Shown: positions 1-13,110 of the stretch, piece after piece
How positions within the stretch are numbered: position 1 is the first letter of the stretch
How the letters are laid out: every line of letters begins with the position of its first letter
Assembly (NCBI RefSeq): GCF_017654505.1
Contig: NC_054543.1
Span: 29,371,525 to 29,435,524, forward strand
Length of the DNA: 64,000 bases
Direction of reading: 5' to 3'
Source of the DNA: Polyodon spathula
Lineage: Eukaryota > Chordata > Actinopteri > Acipenseriformes > Polyodontidae
The notes under the pieces: generated by a model
What the model saw: the letters and a program-made list of their open reading frames with translations, nothing else
The model's database searches: none
What the model was told of the DNA's origin: nothing
Made by a program: the position numbers and the translations under genes

Positions 1-299
1 GGGTATTTAAAGAAAGCAGCCAGACTGTTCTCAGCTGCTGGTGTGAGAAGAGCCTGGTTGATGGTGATTTCAACCAAAACAAAAAGGTAGTTTTTTTTGT
101 GGGTTCTGTTTTGTCAGAGTGTGTTACAGGTAAACAGCTTAGCTGTCCTGTGTTAGTGAGGTTCCTGTGTGTAGTAGTTAGAGCTCAGGAAAGAGCTAGG
201 TGTTTGTTTTGTTTATTTCTGTTTCTGTTTATCAATCAATTTCTGTGTCCTGGGTCCTGAATTAAAGGGGCAACAAACCTTGAGTTACAGAATTCATCA
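1..299 (+). repeat. Possible 3' part of an LTR (uncertain)
   Basis: The first 300 bases resemble the R/U5 half of the solo LTRs elsewhere in the window: GTATTTAAAG as a TATA-like box at the very start, a T/G-rich middle, ATTAAAGG as a possible polyadenylation signal near 262, and an end at ATCACA near 300. The left end lies outside the window, so no target duplication can be checked. Confidence 0.3.
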
Positions 300-439
300 C
301 AAGAACCTTTTCCTTTAATTAGAGATGCTTCTTGATTTAGTGGGCTTGAATTACATTCATGCCCATTCAATGTCATTGGTTAATTTGTCCAATAACCAAT
401 TAGTGCAGGCTACTGTTGTAGTCGTGGTTGTCATGCCAT

Positions 440-1195
440 CCATGTATGCTCAAATTGGTGGTAGTCGCATTCCAGAAGCCAAGTGCTCTCCTCCCACTAC
501 CCATTTTGATGCCCTAATCATTACTTCCATTGCCATGGTAAAAGCCAGTGGCGAAATGGTACATCCTGCCATTATTCCAACTTCTGTAGTGCTGAATTCA
601 GAAGTTGAAAAACTAAATTGCAAATCTCCAAAGTAAGCTTTCACTAAATTTGTTATTGTCATCGGTACACTGAAAAAATCAAATACTTTCCAAAGAAGTT
701 CATGTGGCCCTGAACTATATACATTAGCCAAATCCAGGAATGTCACATGGAGTGCCTTCCTCTCCTTTTTAGCTGATTGAATTTGTTGTCAGATTACACT
801 GATGTGTTATAAGCATCCTGGGAAACCTGGAATGCCTGCTTTTTGTACTGAAGTTTCAATGAAACAGTTCTTTAATAGGTAGGTTGACAATCTCTTTACA
901 ATAATGCTGAAAAAAATCTTGCCTTCTACGTTTAATAGGGAAATAAGGCGAAACTGACTGATGCTTGTAGGACTTTTTCTTTTGGTAAAAAGACTCCTCC
1001 TGCTCAGCACCATGCTTTTGGTACAACCTGTTTTTCCGATGTAACTTTCATCAATTTTCATAGGATTCGTAGAACTCCAGAAGCACTTTTTTACACTTTG
1101 TACAGAACTCCATTAGGCCCTGGAGATGATGACGCCCTTGCTTTTTTCACAGCTTGCTCTACTTCTTTCCACTTATGTGCACATTCCATTTGGTA
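440..1195 (-). pseudogene. LINE (non-LTR retrotransposon) reverse transcriptase remnant
   Basis: Reading the minus strand gives broken reverse transcriptase pieces: KKARASSSPGPNGV (about 1100-1150), SQFRLISLLNVEGKIFFSI (about 890-960), VQKAGIPGFPGCL (about 807-850), TFLDLANVYSSGPHEL (about 695-745), and IMAGCTISPLAFTMAME (about 525-580). These correspond to the RT region of a fish LINE; the catalytic FADD-type box is not seen. Frameshifts and stops break it. It abuts the Tc1 remnant at about 1195. Confidence 0.72.
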
Positions 1196-2061
1196 TTCAG
1201 GCTTGCTCGTTGTCCTCACCAGGGTCTTGACCTGACTGCAGTTCGGCATCGTAACCAACTTCAGTGGGCAAATGCTCACCTTCGATGGCCACTGGCATGC
1301 TGGAGAAATCTGCTCTTCATGGATGAATCCTGGTTTCAACTGTACCGGGCAGATGGCAGACAGCGTATATGGCGTCATGTGGGCAGCGGTTTGCTGATGT
1401 CAACGTTGTGAACAGAGTGCCCCGTGGTGGCGTTGCGGTTATGGTATGGGCAGGCATAAGCTACGGACAACGAACACAACTGCGTTTTATCGATGGCATT
1501 TTGAATGCACAGCGATACCGTGACGAGATCCTGAGGCCCACTGTCGTGCCATTCATCCTCTGCCATCACCAAATATTTCAGCATGATAATGCACAGCCCC
1601 ATATCGCACACACACAAGGATCTGTACACAATTCCTGGAAGCTGAAAATGTCCCAGTTCTTCCATGGCCTTCATAATCACCAGACATGTCTTCCATTGAG
1701 CATGTTATGGATGCTCTGGATCGACATGTACGACAGCGTGTTCCAGTTCCCGCCAATATCCAGCAACTTCGTACAGCCACTGAAGAGGAGTGGGACACAG
1801 GCCACAGTCAACAGCCTGATCAACTCTATGCGAAGGAGATGTGTCGGGCTGCATGAAGCAAATGGTGATCACACCAGATACTGACTGGTTTTCTAATCCA
1901 CGTCCCTACCTTTTTTTTTTTTTTTTTAAGGTATCTGTGACCAACAGATGCATGTCTGTATTTCCAGTCATGTGAAATCCATAGATTAGGGCCTAATGAA
2001 TTTATTTCAATTGACTGATTTCCTTATATGAACTGTAACTCAGTAAAATCTTTGAAATTAA
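1195..2061 (+). mobile_element. Tc1/mariner element remnant, 5' truncated
   Basis: The plus strand carries the C-terminal half of a Tc1 transposase with frameshifts: HLRWPLACWRNLLFMDES (first catalytic Asp), RADGRQRIWRHVG, RVPRGGVAVMVWAGISYGQ, FIDGILNAQRYRDEILRP, QHDNAQPH (second Asp), and in another frame SIEHVMDALDRHVRQRV with the third acidic residue. The tail (about 1885-2061) includes TGAACTGTAACTCAGTAAAA, typical of this family's terminal repeat. The left end is missing and joins the LINE remnant directly. Confidence 0.85.
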
Positions 2062-2628
2062 GAGCTGAAAACAAGTAAAAAGGTCAATTAAGCCAATTAT
2101 CAGTTCAATTAAGTGTCTAGTTAAGAAATTGAGAGCTCTGTTGGAATGAAAACCAGCAGACACAGGGTTTAAAAACACAAACTGATTTACCATATTTAAT
2201 TGGTATAACCTACGTAGCACTTTTTATTTTTCATGAAAAAGGTTTCAGATTGTTCTCACCATGAGCAAAAGGTTCTAAAAAAAGCCCACATCATTTCCCC
2301 AGAGGCACTGAGAATGAAGCAGTGGTGACGGGTGACACATGAAGTAATATAGAAAAGGATTAGACAACATTTTGAGACTTGTGATATCTGATGATAAAAG
2401 ACTTTACGTGCATTACATCGTTGTAGTCAATAAAATTCAATGTAATTGGAAAAATATTTTTTTAGTTTTTGATGGAAAACATGTATAACAATTAAGAATG
2501 TAAATGTCGGTCATATTCCTGTTTTATATTTTTTTCTTTGGAGCAACATGTCTTTCAATATCGAACAAAAACCTTATCACCTTTGCGGTTCAGTCTTGTT
2601 AATAAAACTACTTACAAACTACATATAG

Positions 2629-3850
2629 CAGTGGTTCTCATACTTTTTGGGCTTCGCCACCCTTCCTCTTGTCTGTGGTACTTGACACCCCCACCCCCCT
2701 CCCAACACGCACACGTACATAGACTGGTAAAAAAAGCGGCTTCGCTTTGTCACTGCTGTTTTTTTTTTTTTTTGCACGAACCAGCCACGATCCATTGTAA
2801 TAAGAGCAAACTTAACACTGCAGTTTACCGATTGTGACCAACGCTTACTACACAGTAAGCTGATAAACAACAAACATTACCAGATGGCAGCTGACTTCAT
2901 CCAAACAAATGCAAGCTTAAAAGGCACCAGTCAGATTTACAGCACTATCTATCTACAAACTTTGACATGCCTGGAGGAATCGGCATAAAGATTTGTTTTA
3001 AGTTAATATATACCGTATAACAGGAAATTTAGGCTGGTATTAAATTTGGCGGGTACATTTTGCACAGAACATTCACAAAAAAAACCAAAACACAGTTTTG
3101 CATTTCTACTTTTAATTCCACGAACATTTACCAGGAAACTTTTATGATAAGCATTTGCTGTGTCTCAGTTTTAAAACTATGGTTCACAACATTACACAGT
3201 GGAACGATTACAGTACTACCATGCAGTAATTGTAGGGCGGTATTGCTATGTGTGAAATCTTTAACAATAAAGTCGAAACGAAAATGTTTTTATTTGCTTC
3301 GAAATCATTTCAAACTGGTTAATAGACTAGCAAGCTCGGTTTTCAGTTTTATATGGTGCAAAACATTTTGTTTTGTTTCTGGACATTGCGATGCCTGCAT
3401 TAATAGTTGGATCTACAATGTATCGACAATAACAATCAACCATTCCAACAGCCCTACTACAGTAGCAGGCAGTTTACAGTGCCTCTGGGTTTCTGATCAC
3501 ATCATCAATTCCACATTTTTTAAATCCATTAATGGAAATGTCCGGTCTACTTTTAATGTTTTCAAGCAAATTGGCTTCAGCACTGCCATTCTCGTATCCA
3601 CTTTGATATGATACATTATTTCTCTTGTCCAGCACTTCTTTAATCTGTTCTGTATACCAATATGACAGAGGGCAAGATCACTATGAACACTGTATTCAAC
3701 ACTGATAGGTGGAAGTATTATTGGCAAGCCAATCAAAATAAGCAGTGAAGCCCAAATAAAGTATCTGCCCATTATACAGTATAGCCTAGGTTAAGATGTG
3801 TGCTGTAATACAGTCCTAGGGGATTGTGCCCCCTAGTTTGAGAACCACCG
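2629..3850. mobile_element. Non-autonomous hAT element with 8-bp target duplication
   Basis: The ends are CAGTGGTTCTCATACTTTTT (2629) and the inverse CTAGTTTGAGAACCACCG (ending 3850). They are flanked by ACATATAG (2621-2628) and ACATAGAG (3851-3858), an 8-bp target duplication with one mismatch, as expected for hAT elements. The CAGTGGTTCTCAAA terminus is a common hAT type. The interior has no recognisable transposase; an open frame at 3060-3611 is A/T-rich and matches nothing I know. Confidence 0.78.
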
Positions 3851-4246
3851 ACATAGAGGACCAAACTTGTTGCTGAAATCTAGTTATTTTTACATTCTGT
3901 TTCTTTACAGATCCAGACACTTTAACGGCATGCAAAAATCTATTTAATATCTGTGAAAGGTTGCATGCTTGTAGACAATGATATCAATTGTTTTTATTGC
4001 CTGTGAAATGTTTTGTTCAGTTCGAACCAACACTAGTACAGAACAAGGTCAAAGCCTGTTCATGTTGATCTTTGCACTGGCCTTTGTGCTACCGTTGGGT
4101 TAGGGAGGAAACCTAAAAGTTCCACTCATTGCACCTTGGCAACTAGAAATTGGGGGTTTCAGGTTGAGGAGTAAACATTATTGGGTACTGGAGTTGTTCT
4201 ATGAAAATTTGCATTTGCCTTAGAACTTGGTCCAATGGGAGGGAGG

Positions 4247-4279
<33 letters not shown>

Positions 4280-6693
4280 GCTTGTCAGTTAGAATTGCAT
4301 TTCACTGTGTCAGCAGCATGCCGTTTAATTTTAATGTGGGTAAAAGGAGTCCCATAAACAGAGCCTGTATGTGTGTGAAAAAGCTTCATGTGCACAGAGT
4401 GCTGAGGGCTCTGGCTTCCCAGTCCCAGCAGAAAGCATCTATAACCATATTTATAGCTATATCAGTATATATACAGTATCAGTCTGTCCACCTACATATC
4501 TACCTCTTTCCAAATACATTTTTACACAGTACCTAGACCTTACTACATTTAGCTTTGTTGGTGTCAGTTTTTATAGATCTTTTAATATGAACATTGCAGT
4601 CTGTGACAGTAGCATATTGATATAACCCTGTTCTTATAGTGTACTACTGTTTTAATGCAGTATCAGGTGCCCTGAGGTTTAGTTTCTGTCAGGTATAACT
4701 AGTCTCATTGCTTTTACAATACTGTCACTGCAGCAAGCCTCCACCGGCATTGAGACTAGTTTCTGTAATATTGCTATTGCAGGACCACACAGCGACTAGG
4801 TCTTCTATAAGAGACAACTATTCCACACAGAGCAGTATGTTGCTTTTATAGTTTTACATTTTTTTTTTTTTTTTTGCAGTTTGAGAGGCGCATCAAAACC
4901 CATTTCAAAACCTCATTGTTGATTTGGAATAGTTTATCGGTTTGTACCATTGATATACATCTGTACTAGCAATTTGGCTAAGTATGAACCCTTTGAACAG
5001 AACTAATGCCATTGTAGTGCAAGTGATTGTCATTGCAGGTTACGGATAGGATTCCTATTAAGTCTTTAAAAAAAACATTAACTGAAAGCAATTTTGTCCT
5101 GCATGAAATCCTGAAGTGACTGATCTATGAAGCAGAGGGCTTAACAATAGGGTGCAGCAGTAAAAAAAAAAAATAAACAGTTTAATTATTTGTTCCTTAT
5201 CCAACTTCTTCAGCAAGAGGTTTAAAATGAAAGGACCCTTTTTGACTTCAGTACCACTGTTGGTAATCGCTTGTGTTCAAATCAATTGCTATATTGATCA
5301 GTCACTAACTAGATACCTTTGCACAAACATTAATATATTGGATTCAATGTGGGGCAAAATTGTTTTTCATTTCTTAATTCTTTATTAGGAACATATCCTT
5401 TCATGGAATAATTAATTTTGTTGCTTGTATGCCATTATAGCATCACTTTGCTGCCAGCAACCCAATTGCTGTAAGAAGGGGCTTGATTACTTTTCTCCAG
5501 TGTAAGCACAGACAGGGTGATGTCATTCTTGTACACAGTCTGTGTTAGCTGGGTGGCAGGGTCCCTGCTTTTATTTCTCCAATGCCTGATAAATTGAGCC
5601 ATTTGGGGTTTTTGCAGCATGCTGGCAGCTCATTTCTTTAAGCAGGTTTCTTGGGACAAAACTTGGAGCCTATAAGCGCTGCCATGGTGAAGCGGAATTC
5701 CATATGCTTGCAATGATCAGTGGTGGAATCTTCCAACCCCCACCCCAACTCCATCACTGAAGTGTTTAGCAGCAGTATGGCTTTTACAGAACTGTTCTTG
5801 CATAACCCACATCATTGCCAGGGGCCCATTTGTACAATGTAGTGAGACAGTGTTGAACCAGGGAATGTGTCTTTTATAAAATATATAAATCGGGGGTATA
5901 CAAAATAAGTATGCTACTCTCCGTTTGCAATATGCACTTTACCATGGTTTATCATAACAATATAAATTGGGTATATAAATTGGGTATAATTATTAGTATT
6001 GGAACATTTTAGAATTATAAAATCTTACATTCATTCTATTGTTAAATTTTCTGTTGTTCCATATTAGAAAAAATTTCTATATTTAAGTATTATTATTTGA
6101 TGCAGTTATAATAACCTTCATGAAAGACAGGGTCCATTATCTCCAGGTAATAAATGCTTTTAAAATCAGATTTTCTAAATGTATTTTTAGGTTATAGTTT
6201 GGATACTTGAAATTTGTCATGTTTAAATAGATTTGCAAGTCACGTTCGCCTCGTGACTTATAACGCACCCAGGGAGTGTGGATATTAGAGTATATCCCAC
6301 GTCCTGTTGTGCCTTACTGCTTATTTGTAAGTACTCTCAGATTTAACAGAAACAGAAGATTTTGGTTTGTATACTGGTTAATTAAAAAAAAAATGCATTC
6401 TGTACAGCTTTTGGAATCCTATTTCCATTTTTTACTGCACTTTGTTTTACAGAGCGGTACACTTTTAAGAAAGCTATTTTAAAATCTATGGCATTGACAT
6501 CTCAATTAGCGCCTGGGTTGTAAGAAAAGCACTGACTCCGATCTGGAGGTTTGATCATCAGGAAGTGAGCACTGGAACGCAGTGTAGAATTTGCTTTGGT
6601 TCTTTTGTCCCCAGATACACGACCCAGTAAATGTAATGGAGGTAAGAATATGACTGACAGCTCCCACAACTGCGAAGCAATAAAACAAGAGGT

Positions 6694-7007
6694 GATAATA
6701 TATATATCCATATAGAATATATATAGATATATATGATATATATATATATTATATATATATATAAATTTACGTCATAATGTTGTATCACCAACAACTGTAC
6801 ACCCATTGAAACAAGAACATAATTTGTTAAATATATTACAACATTTAAAGGTATCTGATTACCTTTTTTCCCATATTAAATAAAAGGGTACACCAGTATA
6901 ATTTATTTTCCATTTGGTCCTGTAGTATTGTGTGTAAATGTCATCACACACATACAGTTCCATAGACATAAACTGTAGGAACTTTTAGTATCATATGAAA
7001 ATCATAG

Positions 7008-7089
<82 letters not shown>
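6694..7089. repeat. AT and AC/AT microsatellites
   Basis: An imperfect AT tract occupies 6694-6762, and a compound (AC)n(AT)n runs from about 7009 to 7089. Open frames across them are artefacts of the repeat. Confidence 0.95.
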
Positions 7090-7090
<1 letters not shown>

Positions 7091-7230
7091 CCTAGACATA
7101 CAATTGTATTCTTGACATTGTATATTTTAATTTACAGTTGTTGGTTATTGATTTTGAAAATAAACACTCTACATAAGTAATAACATTTCCAGTATCAAAA
7201 TCTACTGAAGGCAATGCCTGTTAACATCAC

Positions 7231-7446
7231 TGTGGCAGAACACAGCTCTGCTCTTTAGAAATTGGCAGGGATGGGGTTAAATTCCCCTACCTGCCTTGGT
7301 TCATTGTGTTCAGGTGGCTGGGGTTGATTAGTTGATTAGGTTAATTAACGATCAATCAGTGCCCAGCCACCTGACATAAAAGGAGGCCTCTGCTTTTCAT
7401 TTAGGAAGAGGGAGCTGAGGAAGCAGGTTGGTGTTTTGGGGGTTTG

Positions 7447-7503
<57 letters not shown>

Positions 7504-7709
7504 TTTTTATTTTTAAATGTTTTGAATCCAGTGAAGGCATTGCCCAGCCTGGAAACCTTTATTTTTGTGAGTGTATTTTTGCTTTATTTTGTGTTTAAAT
7601 TGCTTTGTTTTGGCCCTTGTGCCCTTTCATTTTTGTGTTTATAATAAAATAGTTATTTTTTGAACTCCAGACTGTCTCTGGGCCTCTATCCACTCACCAG
7701 CCTGCCACA
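7231..7709 (+). mobile_element. Solo LTR
   Basis: The element starts TGTGGCAGAACAC and ends CAGCCTGCCACA (TG...CA termini). The flanks are ATCAC (7226-7230) and AACAC (7710-7714), a 5-bp duplication with one mismatch. Inside, in order: an AATTAA-rich segment, ATAAAAG TATA-like box (7376-7382), a 52-bp poly-T run (about 7449-7500), and an AATAAA signal (7643-7648). No internal retroviral sequence accompanies it. Confidence 0.75.
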
Positions 7710-8929
7710 AACACTTATTTGATGGTACTAAATAATTAAGCTGCAGAACAGTATTGAAATGCTGGCACAATATATCATACAGAACACTACAATGTTTTCT
7801 TATGCTTTTCATTATTACAATGCGTTGTACGTGTGTAATAGACTGTAAATACACTTACAGCAGCAATTGAATCAATGCAATTGCTAGTACTATATTTGAG
7901 TTACATATTAAAACAGCAATATTTGTTGTATTGATATTTGTGTGTAATGCTAGGTTATTGGTGAACTGTAATGCAATTCTTCATATTGTTCATGGTGGAT
8001 TAAATGTTAAAACTGCTTGCCTTTACAGTCTGCTGCATTTGCTGATTTTATTCTGAACAACAAAGCAAGATAATACAAAACAAAAAACAATCTCTGTTTT
8101 TCTTTGCTATCATATCGGGTACAATTGTATTTAAATCCCTTCTGTTGTTGTTACATAGTATGCTGTGATCTGCTTATAGTAGTTTTGCAAAGGTTTTTTC
8201 AGAGTTGCACACTGGTTGCCTGATATAGATTTAGTTTTCTGTTTTGTGTGTTCTGCAAGATTCTCTGTAGTTTCTGCTTAGATCATTATTTGCAGTGCTC
8301 AATAACTATTAAACAGCACAAAACGCTTCTCAAAAAATTCTTAGAGGCAGTTTTTTTTGGTGGGGAGGCACATCAGTGTTGCACACGTTTCAGTTTTTTA
8401 TCTATGAGATTTAGTGCAAAGTGTAATGCTTATATACTCCCATACTTCACTTTTCAGAAGCAATTTATGCTGAAATTGCAGTACATAATCATACAGAACA
8501 CACACATACTGAAATAGAATATCAAAGATGTCAAAAATTAAATATTAGGTAAATGTAGATATACGTATTCCCAAATTAAAACAAATTAGCATAGAGATCT
8601 ATAGGGAAATGGCACAATTAAAAGGGATATGTGACTGTTAGAGTCTAAAACACCATCTGAATTAATTTTATTGGGTGTTTAAGCCCTACTATATATTCCT
8701 CTCTTAGATGTGCGCCAGAGGACACTGGATAGTTTTGCAGTGGGTTTAAGGTACAGTATGCACATTCCCAGACCACCAAAACACTGCTACATATTTGTAT
8801 CTTTATTTATTTATTTTGATGACACAACCTGCATAAATGGCCTGTATTCATATCTCTATTAAATAAATACCTGGTTTGTGTTCAGAGTTTGAATTGTTTT
8901 CGTACTTTGAGAAAAGAAAAAGCAAAGAT

Positions 8930-9870
8930 GAGGAAGGAATGACAACAGGACAAACAGAATGAAAGCGAGAAGAGTGCAGTAGGGAGGAAAGAGACGAAAA
9001 GAAATGAGATGGAGAGAGGGAGAGGGGGTGGTAGAAAAAGAAAGGGGGAGGGAGGCGGTGCATGAGAGAGAGAGAGAGAGAAAATAAAAAGCAGTAGGAT
9101 CAACAGCAGTATTGATCCAGGACGTCACAGCAGTTGATCTAGAATTCATAACTGATGGCTTTAGGTGAAGGGGCTCTGTTGCAGACTCTGTAATCATCTT
9201 CTCGCTGCTGGGAGAGACACAGCGTCTTTGGAGAAGAGAATTTAAAACTGCTGTTTTTCATCATAGGCTGGGGGGGGGGGGGGGGGGGTGCTGATTCATT
9301 TGTTGTTGCCTTCGGAAGGAAGGGTTATTAAAATGCTTTGTTTTGATGTTGTCTGGTAATGTGTGAGGCTTCTTGGACTGGAGATTTATTTGTCATCTGT
9401 TAAAGCTTATATCTTTTGCTCCCCCCCCCCTCCCCCAACTACGATTAAGCTTTTGCTGTGGCTTCCAACCTAATGATACAGCTATCTCTCTGGAATATAT
9501 TTTGTTACGAGCCAGGAGATTTAATCAAGTGCTGAAGCTTGTTTTTTTGTAAAGAAGCTTTCGCTGTTGGCTGTAGGAGGAAAATAGCACCAGTTTCAGG
9601 GTTTTTTTTTTTCCATCCTGTATACTAAAACTGGTTTTGTGTGGTTTTATGCTTTATTGTTTTGAACTTGAAGATTTCGGCACTTGTTCTTACAGTGAAT
9701 ACATAAAGAAAGGAAGGTTTTGTTTACGGTCCCTGAGCTAAGGGACCGGTTGCAAAAAGGTTCATGTAAGAAATCCCGAATAGGATCCAGCTGCGAAAGA
9801 GAACCTCCCACCTTGTAAACGTGAGTTTGGTTTGGCTGCTGCTGAAACAGAATCTGAACGTGTCGTCGCC
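8930..9870 (+). promoter_or_regulatory. Putative promoter / 5' UTR of SPEG exon 1
   Basis: This stretch lies directly upstream of the first ATG of the traced SPEG transcript. It contains a GA-rich tract (about 8915-9080), an AAAATAAAAAG A/T-rich box at about 9081, E-box-like CAGTTG near 9131, an ACGTCA half-CRE near 9122, a G-run (9271-9289), and a CAGCTG E-box near 9789. No convincing TATA box was seen and the transcription start cannot be fixed from sequence. The frame of the ATG is closed by an in-frame TAG at 9781-9783 with no other ATG between, so the first in-frame start is 9871. Confidence 0.4.
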
Positions 9871-9903
9871 ATGAAAAAAATTTGGGCGAAGAAACGATTT
9901 CAG
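9871..9903 (+). CDS. speg: SPEG coding exon 1 (alternative N terminus)
   Basis: The exon encodes MKKIWAKKRFQ, residues 1-11, a short basic N terminus. The ATG has good context (GTCGCCATGA) and the exon ends CAG|GTAAGA, a strong donor, in phase 0. I recall a mammalian SPEG isoform starting with a near-identical basic peptide (MKKLWVKKRFQ); this is memory, not a search. The next exon (14620) continues that remembered N terminus in phase, which is the main support. The 5' UTR part of the exon extends upstream by an unknown length. Confidence 0.8.
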
Positions 9904-10485
9904 GTAAGAATTTACAGTTGTTTGAATTTTTTTTTTTTTAACAACATTTTTTGTCAGTGTGCCTTTATTAATGTAGTTCATATTTATTGTTTAGTTTTGC
10001 ATAACCTCTTTAGAAAAACAAAATTTATGACACATGTGAGGAGCGTAATTTGTTAAAAGTGGCAGTAGAATATTCTGGTGCCCCACCCATCCTCCGTATT
10101 ATTAAGCATCTGTGTTATTTAATACACACAATAGCGGGGTGTAAGCGGTATGGAAGAGCTAAGTCTGTTCGATGCTGTCTCTTTTTAATTCACATAACCC
10201 AATTAGTACTAGGGATAACCTCTTCCAAATGGTGTTTCTGGCTACAGTTTTAGTTTAGTTTCAGTTCCCAACCTACACAAATGAGCTGTCTGGACAGCTG
10301 TCTGCAGGGTAAGTAAAGTAAAACTAATGTGTTTAGAAAACAATTTGTCAAGAGGACCACCGTTAGCCTTCAAGTTCCTTTAGGATCACCAAATTAGCCC
10401 AGGGGTGGGGAGCCCTTGGGAGGAAATTCATGCTTTCCCTATTTTTTAGTACCATATAAAGCTCAACCATGTTGTTTGTTTTTTT

Positions 10486-10487
<2 letters not shown>

Positions 10488-10555
<68 letters not shown>

Positions 10556-10561
10556 ATATAT
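10488..10561. repeat. (AT)n microsatellite
   Basis: About 35 AT units in intron 1. Long Tyr-Ile frames across it are artefacts. Confidence 0.97.
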
Positions 10562-12408
10562 ATGCGCAAGACAAACCTTCACAAAACACCTTCACAAAAA
10601 TAGATGCCACCAATATCAGAATTGTGGATATACCTGTATTTAAAATGTGAACATGTATTATTATTCCACAACCTGGAAATGTTGGAAACAGTGGCATCAC
10701 TAAGATGTCATAGTGTGCGGCCACCACCCTTTCCCTTATAATGTATCTCAACAGTGTCAGATCTACAGTGTTATGTACTTAATACAATCTTTGGTAATTT
10801 CCTCTGTAAAAATATGGGAAAACAAACATAATTGAAAGATTTCATTAACAGCTTTTGGCCCTGTTTAGATTAAACAGACTACAGAATGTTTTATGAGGTC
10901 CCATTTGCAGGGTCTGTAGACTCCAAAACACCCCTCCGGAAACAACTCTGGTTAAAAAACAGACAACTAAGAAGCATGGATCCCTCATTTGACTGCACAA
11001 AATAAACATAGCACCTCAAGCTGTGGAAAAACAAGCTTGATGTTACTGACATCACAGTCTTTCACAACTGGGCTCTTCGACGCCCCCTTTTAATCAGTTT
11101 TCTCTCCACTCTTGTTGCTATGTCATTAACTCGGAGTTCTAGAATCTCAGTCTTGCTTCTAAAAGGATCTCCCTTCCCTGCGTCTCAGAATCCATTGCTT
11201 CTACTGTAGTTTTAGATTTTTGTACATTCTCTATTTTTTCCTATGAAATATATTCAAAGCTTTATTGATTACACGTCCCGTCACCCTTATCTTTTTCTAG
11301 CAGGTTATTTTGGGTAGACAAACAAATGAATATATAGGGAATAGGATAAATATTCTCTGACAAAAGTCTCTATGGTATAATCAGGTACACAATCAGTTGA
11401 AACAGTTTTTGCTTTGAGAATGTCTCTGCAGTCTAATAATCGTATCTCCTATTGTGGAATCTAGGAAATAATCAAGTTCTGTTTAAGTATAAAAACAGGC
11501 AGACATCATTAGTATATTTTTCTAGCCAGATTGATATCTGGATAGACAAGTACAAGAAACAGTGTCTCACAAAACCAGAAACCTGGTAAATCCAATATTC
11601 GTGTAATGCAAACCAAATGTGTAATGCATCAAAAAATATTTTGACATTCTGAGGACATTCACCTTGTGATAAGAGTTGACGATCAAAGCTATGGATTTCT
11701 TACCCGAAAGACAGAGAATGGGAGAGAGATGGCGAGGAAGGGAAGTAATTGGATCTTGATAACCAGAGAGACTGACAGAGAAGCGAAGTGTAGATCACAG
11801 GGCAAACTGATAATAAGATTGATGGAAATTTAAGTCAAAGGTTAAGTCATTTGTCAGAAAATGGTAATAACTAGTTTTGCTTATTGTAAATGCCAAAAAA
11901 GAGATTGTATAGCTTTCAGATTGTCTACAACATAAAATACCCATTTTCCTGTATTCAAGTAAATTCATCTAAAGGAATAATAACATATTCAGGTTATATA
12001 TTTAAATATCTTCTAAACAAATATATTTATTGTCTATAGTCTGATGTACACTAATATATATATAAAAAATGAGAGAATATGTTTTAGAGTACATAGATAG
12101 CTTTATTGAATAGAATGGCTAAACAATACATTATATACATTATATACAAAATATGATCTAATGCATTCCAATATTTTACTTCCATTTGTTTTCTATCTGA
12201 GGCATTATTATTTTTTAATGTTTTAGAAATGTTCAGTTTGCATGTTGTTGTCATGGGTACTACACTTACAGTATGCACAGCTTGATTCCTCTAGGGTTTA
12301 TAAACCTCTCTGTGTCAAAGCAGGTGGAGAGACACAGTTTTCCTAATCGTTGTGATACACAACAACAAGTTGTTTTTTTTTCAGTCATTTCGATCAGTAA
12401 ATCTTGAT

Positions 12409-12417
12409 ATATATATA

Positions 12418-12477
<60 letters not shown>
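12409..12477. repeat. (AT)n microsatellite
   Basis: About 30 AT units with one early interruption. Confidence 0.97.
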
Positions 12478-12479
<2 letters not shown>

Positions 12480-12679
12480 ACTTCCAAACCAATCCTTTCC
12501 CAGGTTTGGTTAGGAAAGGAGAATGTATATCAACTGGGTGGTAAACAAAGAAACTAAATAATGTAATGGTTTTGAGATTAACACTAAAGATGGGTTAATT
12601 AATTGATAATACTGTGTTAAATAAGGGAAACTAGATGTAATTAAGCCTGGTTTAAAATAAATATGTTGTGTTTAGTAGA

Positions 12680-13110
12680 GACCATACAGTGGGGGGCATT
12701 AGAACCCAGTAGAGGTTACTGGAGTCAGGACCAACTCCAGGTTTAGTCAATAGAGTAATTAATGGGTTAATTAGTTAAGTTTAAAAGGGTTTGGGTGATA
12801 GTAGGAGTTTGGTTGGGAGAGTTGGAGAGTAAGCTGGTTATTGTGAATATTGTGGAAATAAATGGGACAATGAGCTATTGGAATGGTATTTGGATTGCGA
12901 TTTGGTTTCGGTGATGAGGTAACAGGCTTAGCCTGCCTTGTTATTAGGTAGGAAAGCTAGGGCCCGAGATCGGGTTAGGTTTTGTTTTGTTTATTTTTCT
13001 TTTGCTGCAAATAATAAACACATGCTATGGCATTTCGTGGCATTCTGTGTCTAAAAGTATTTATTTGAAGAAGAAAAAACTTGTCACCAGAGGGCAATCT
13101 GTCACTATAT
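12680..13110 (+). repeat. LTR-like sequence, ends unresolved
   Basis: The stretch has the same layout as the solo LTRs here: an AATTAATGGGTTAATTAG segment (about 12757), TTTAAAAGGG TATA-like box (about 12780), a G/T-rich middle, AATAAACACA (about 13013) and a GTCAC end near 13107. I could not find a matching pair of termini or a target duplication. Confidence 0.35.

Larger units (their letters stand above)
3851..8929. other. Upstream region with no gene seen
   Basis: Apart from the solo LTR at 7231-7709 and simple repeats, I see no coding exon. It includes a GA/GACA repeat (4240-4280), a poly-T run (4860-4876), AT-rich microsatellites (6694-6762), and (AC)n followed by (AT)n (7009-7089). It may be intergenic, or an intron of a longer SPEG isoform whose Ig-coding first exons lie left of the window. 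Confidence 0.5.

Noticed and set aside
1375..1680. Minus-strand frame across the Tc1
   Set aside because: Opposite strand of the Tc1 transposase remnant.
3060..3611. 183-codon frame as a gene
   Set aside because: Lies inside a hAT element, low-complexity Ser/Thr/Phe/Cys composition, no domain recognised.
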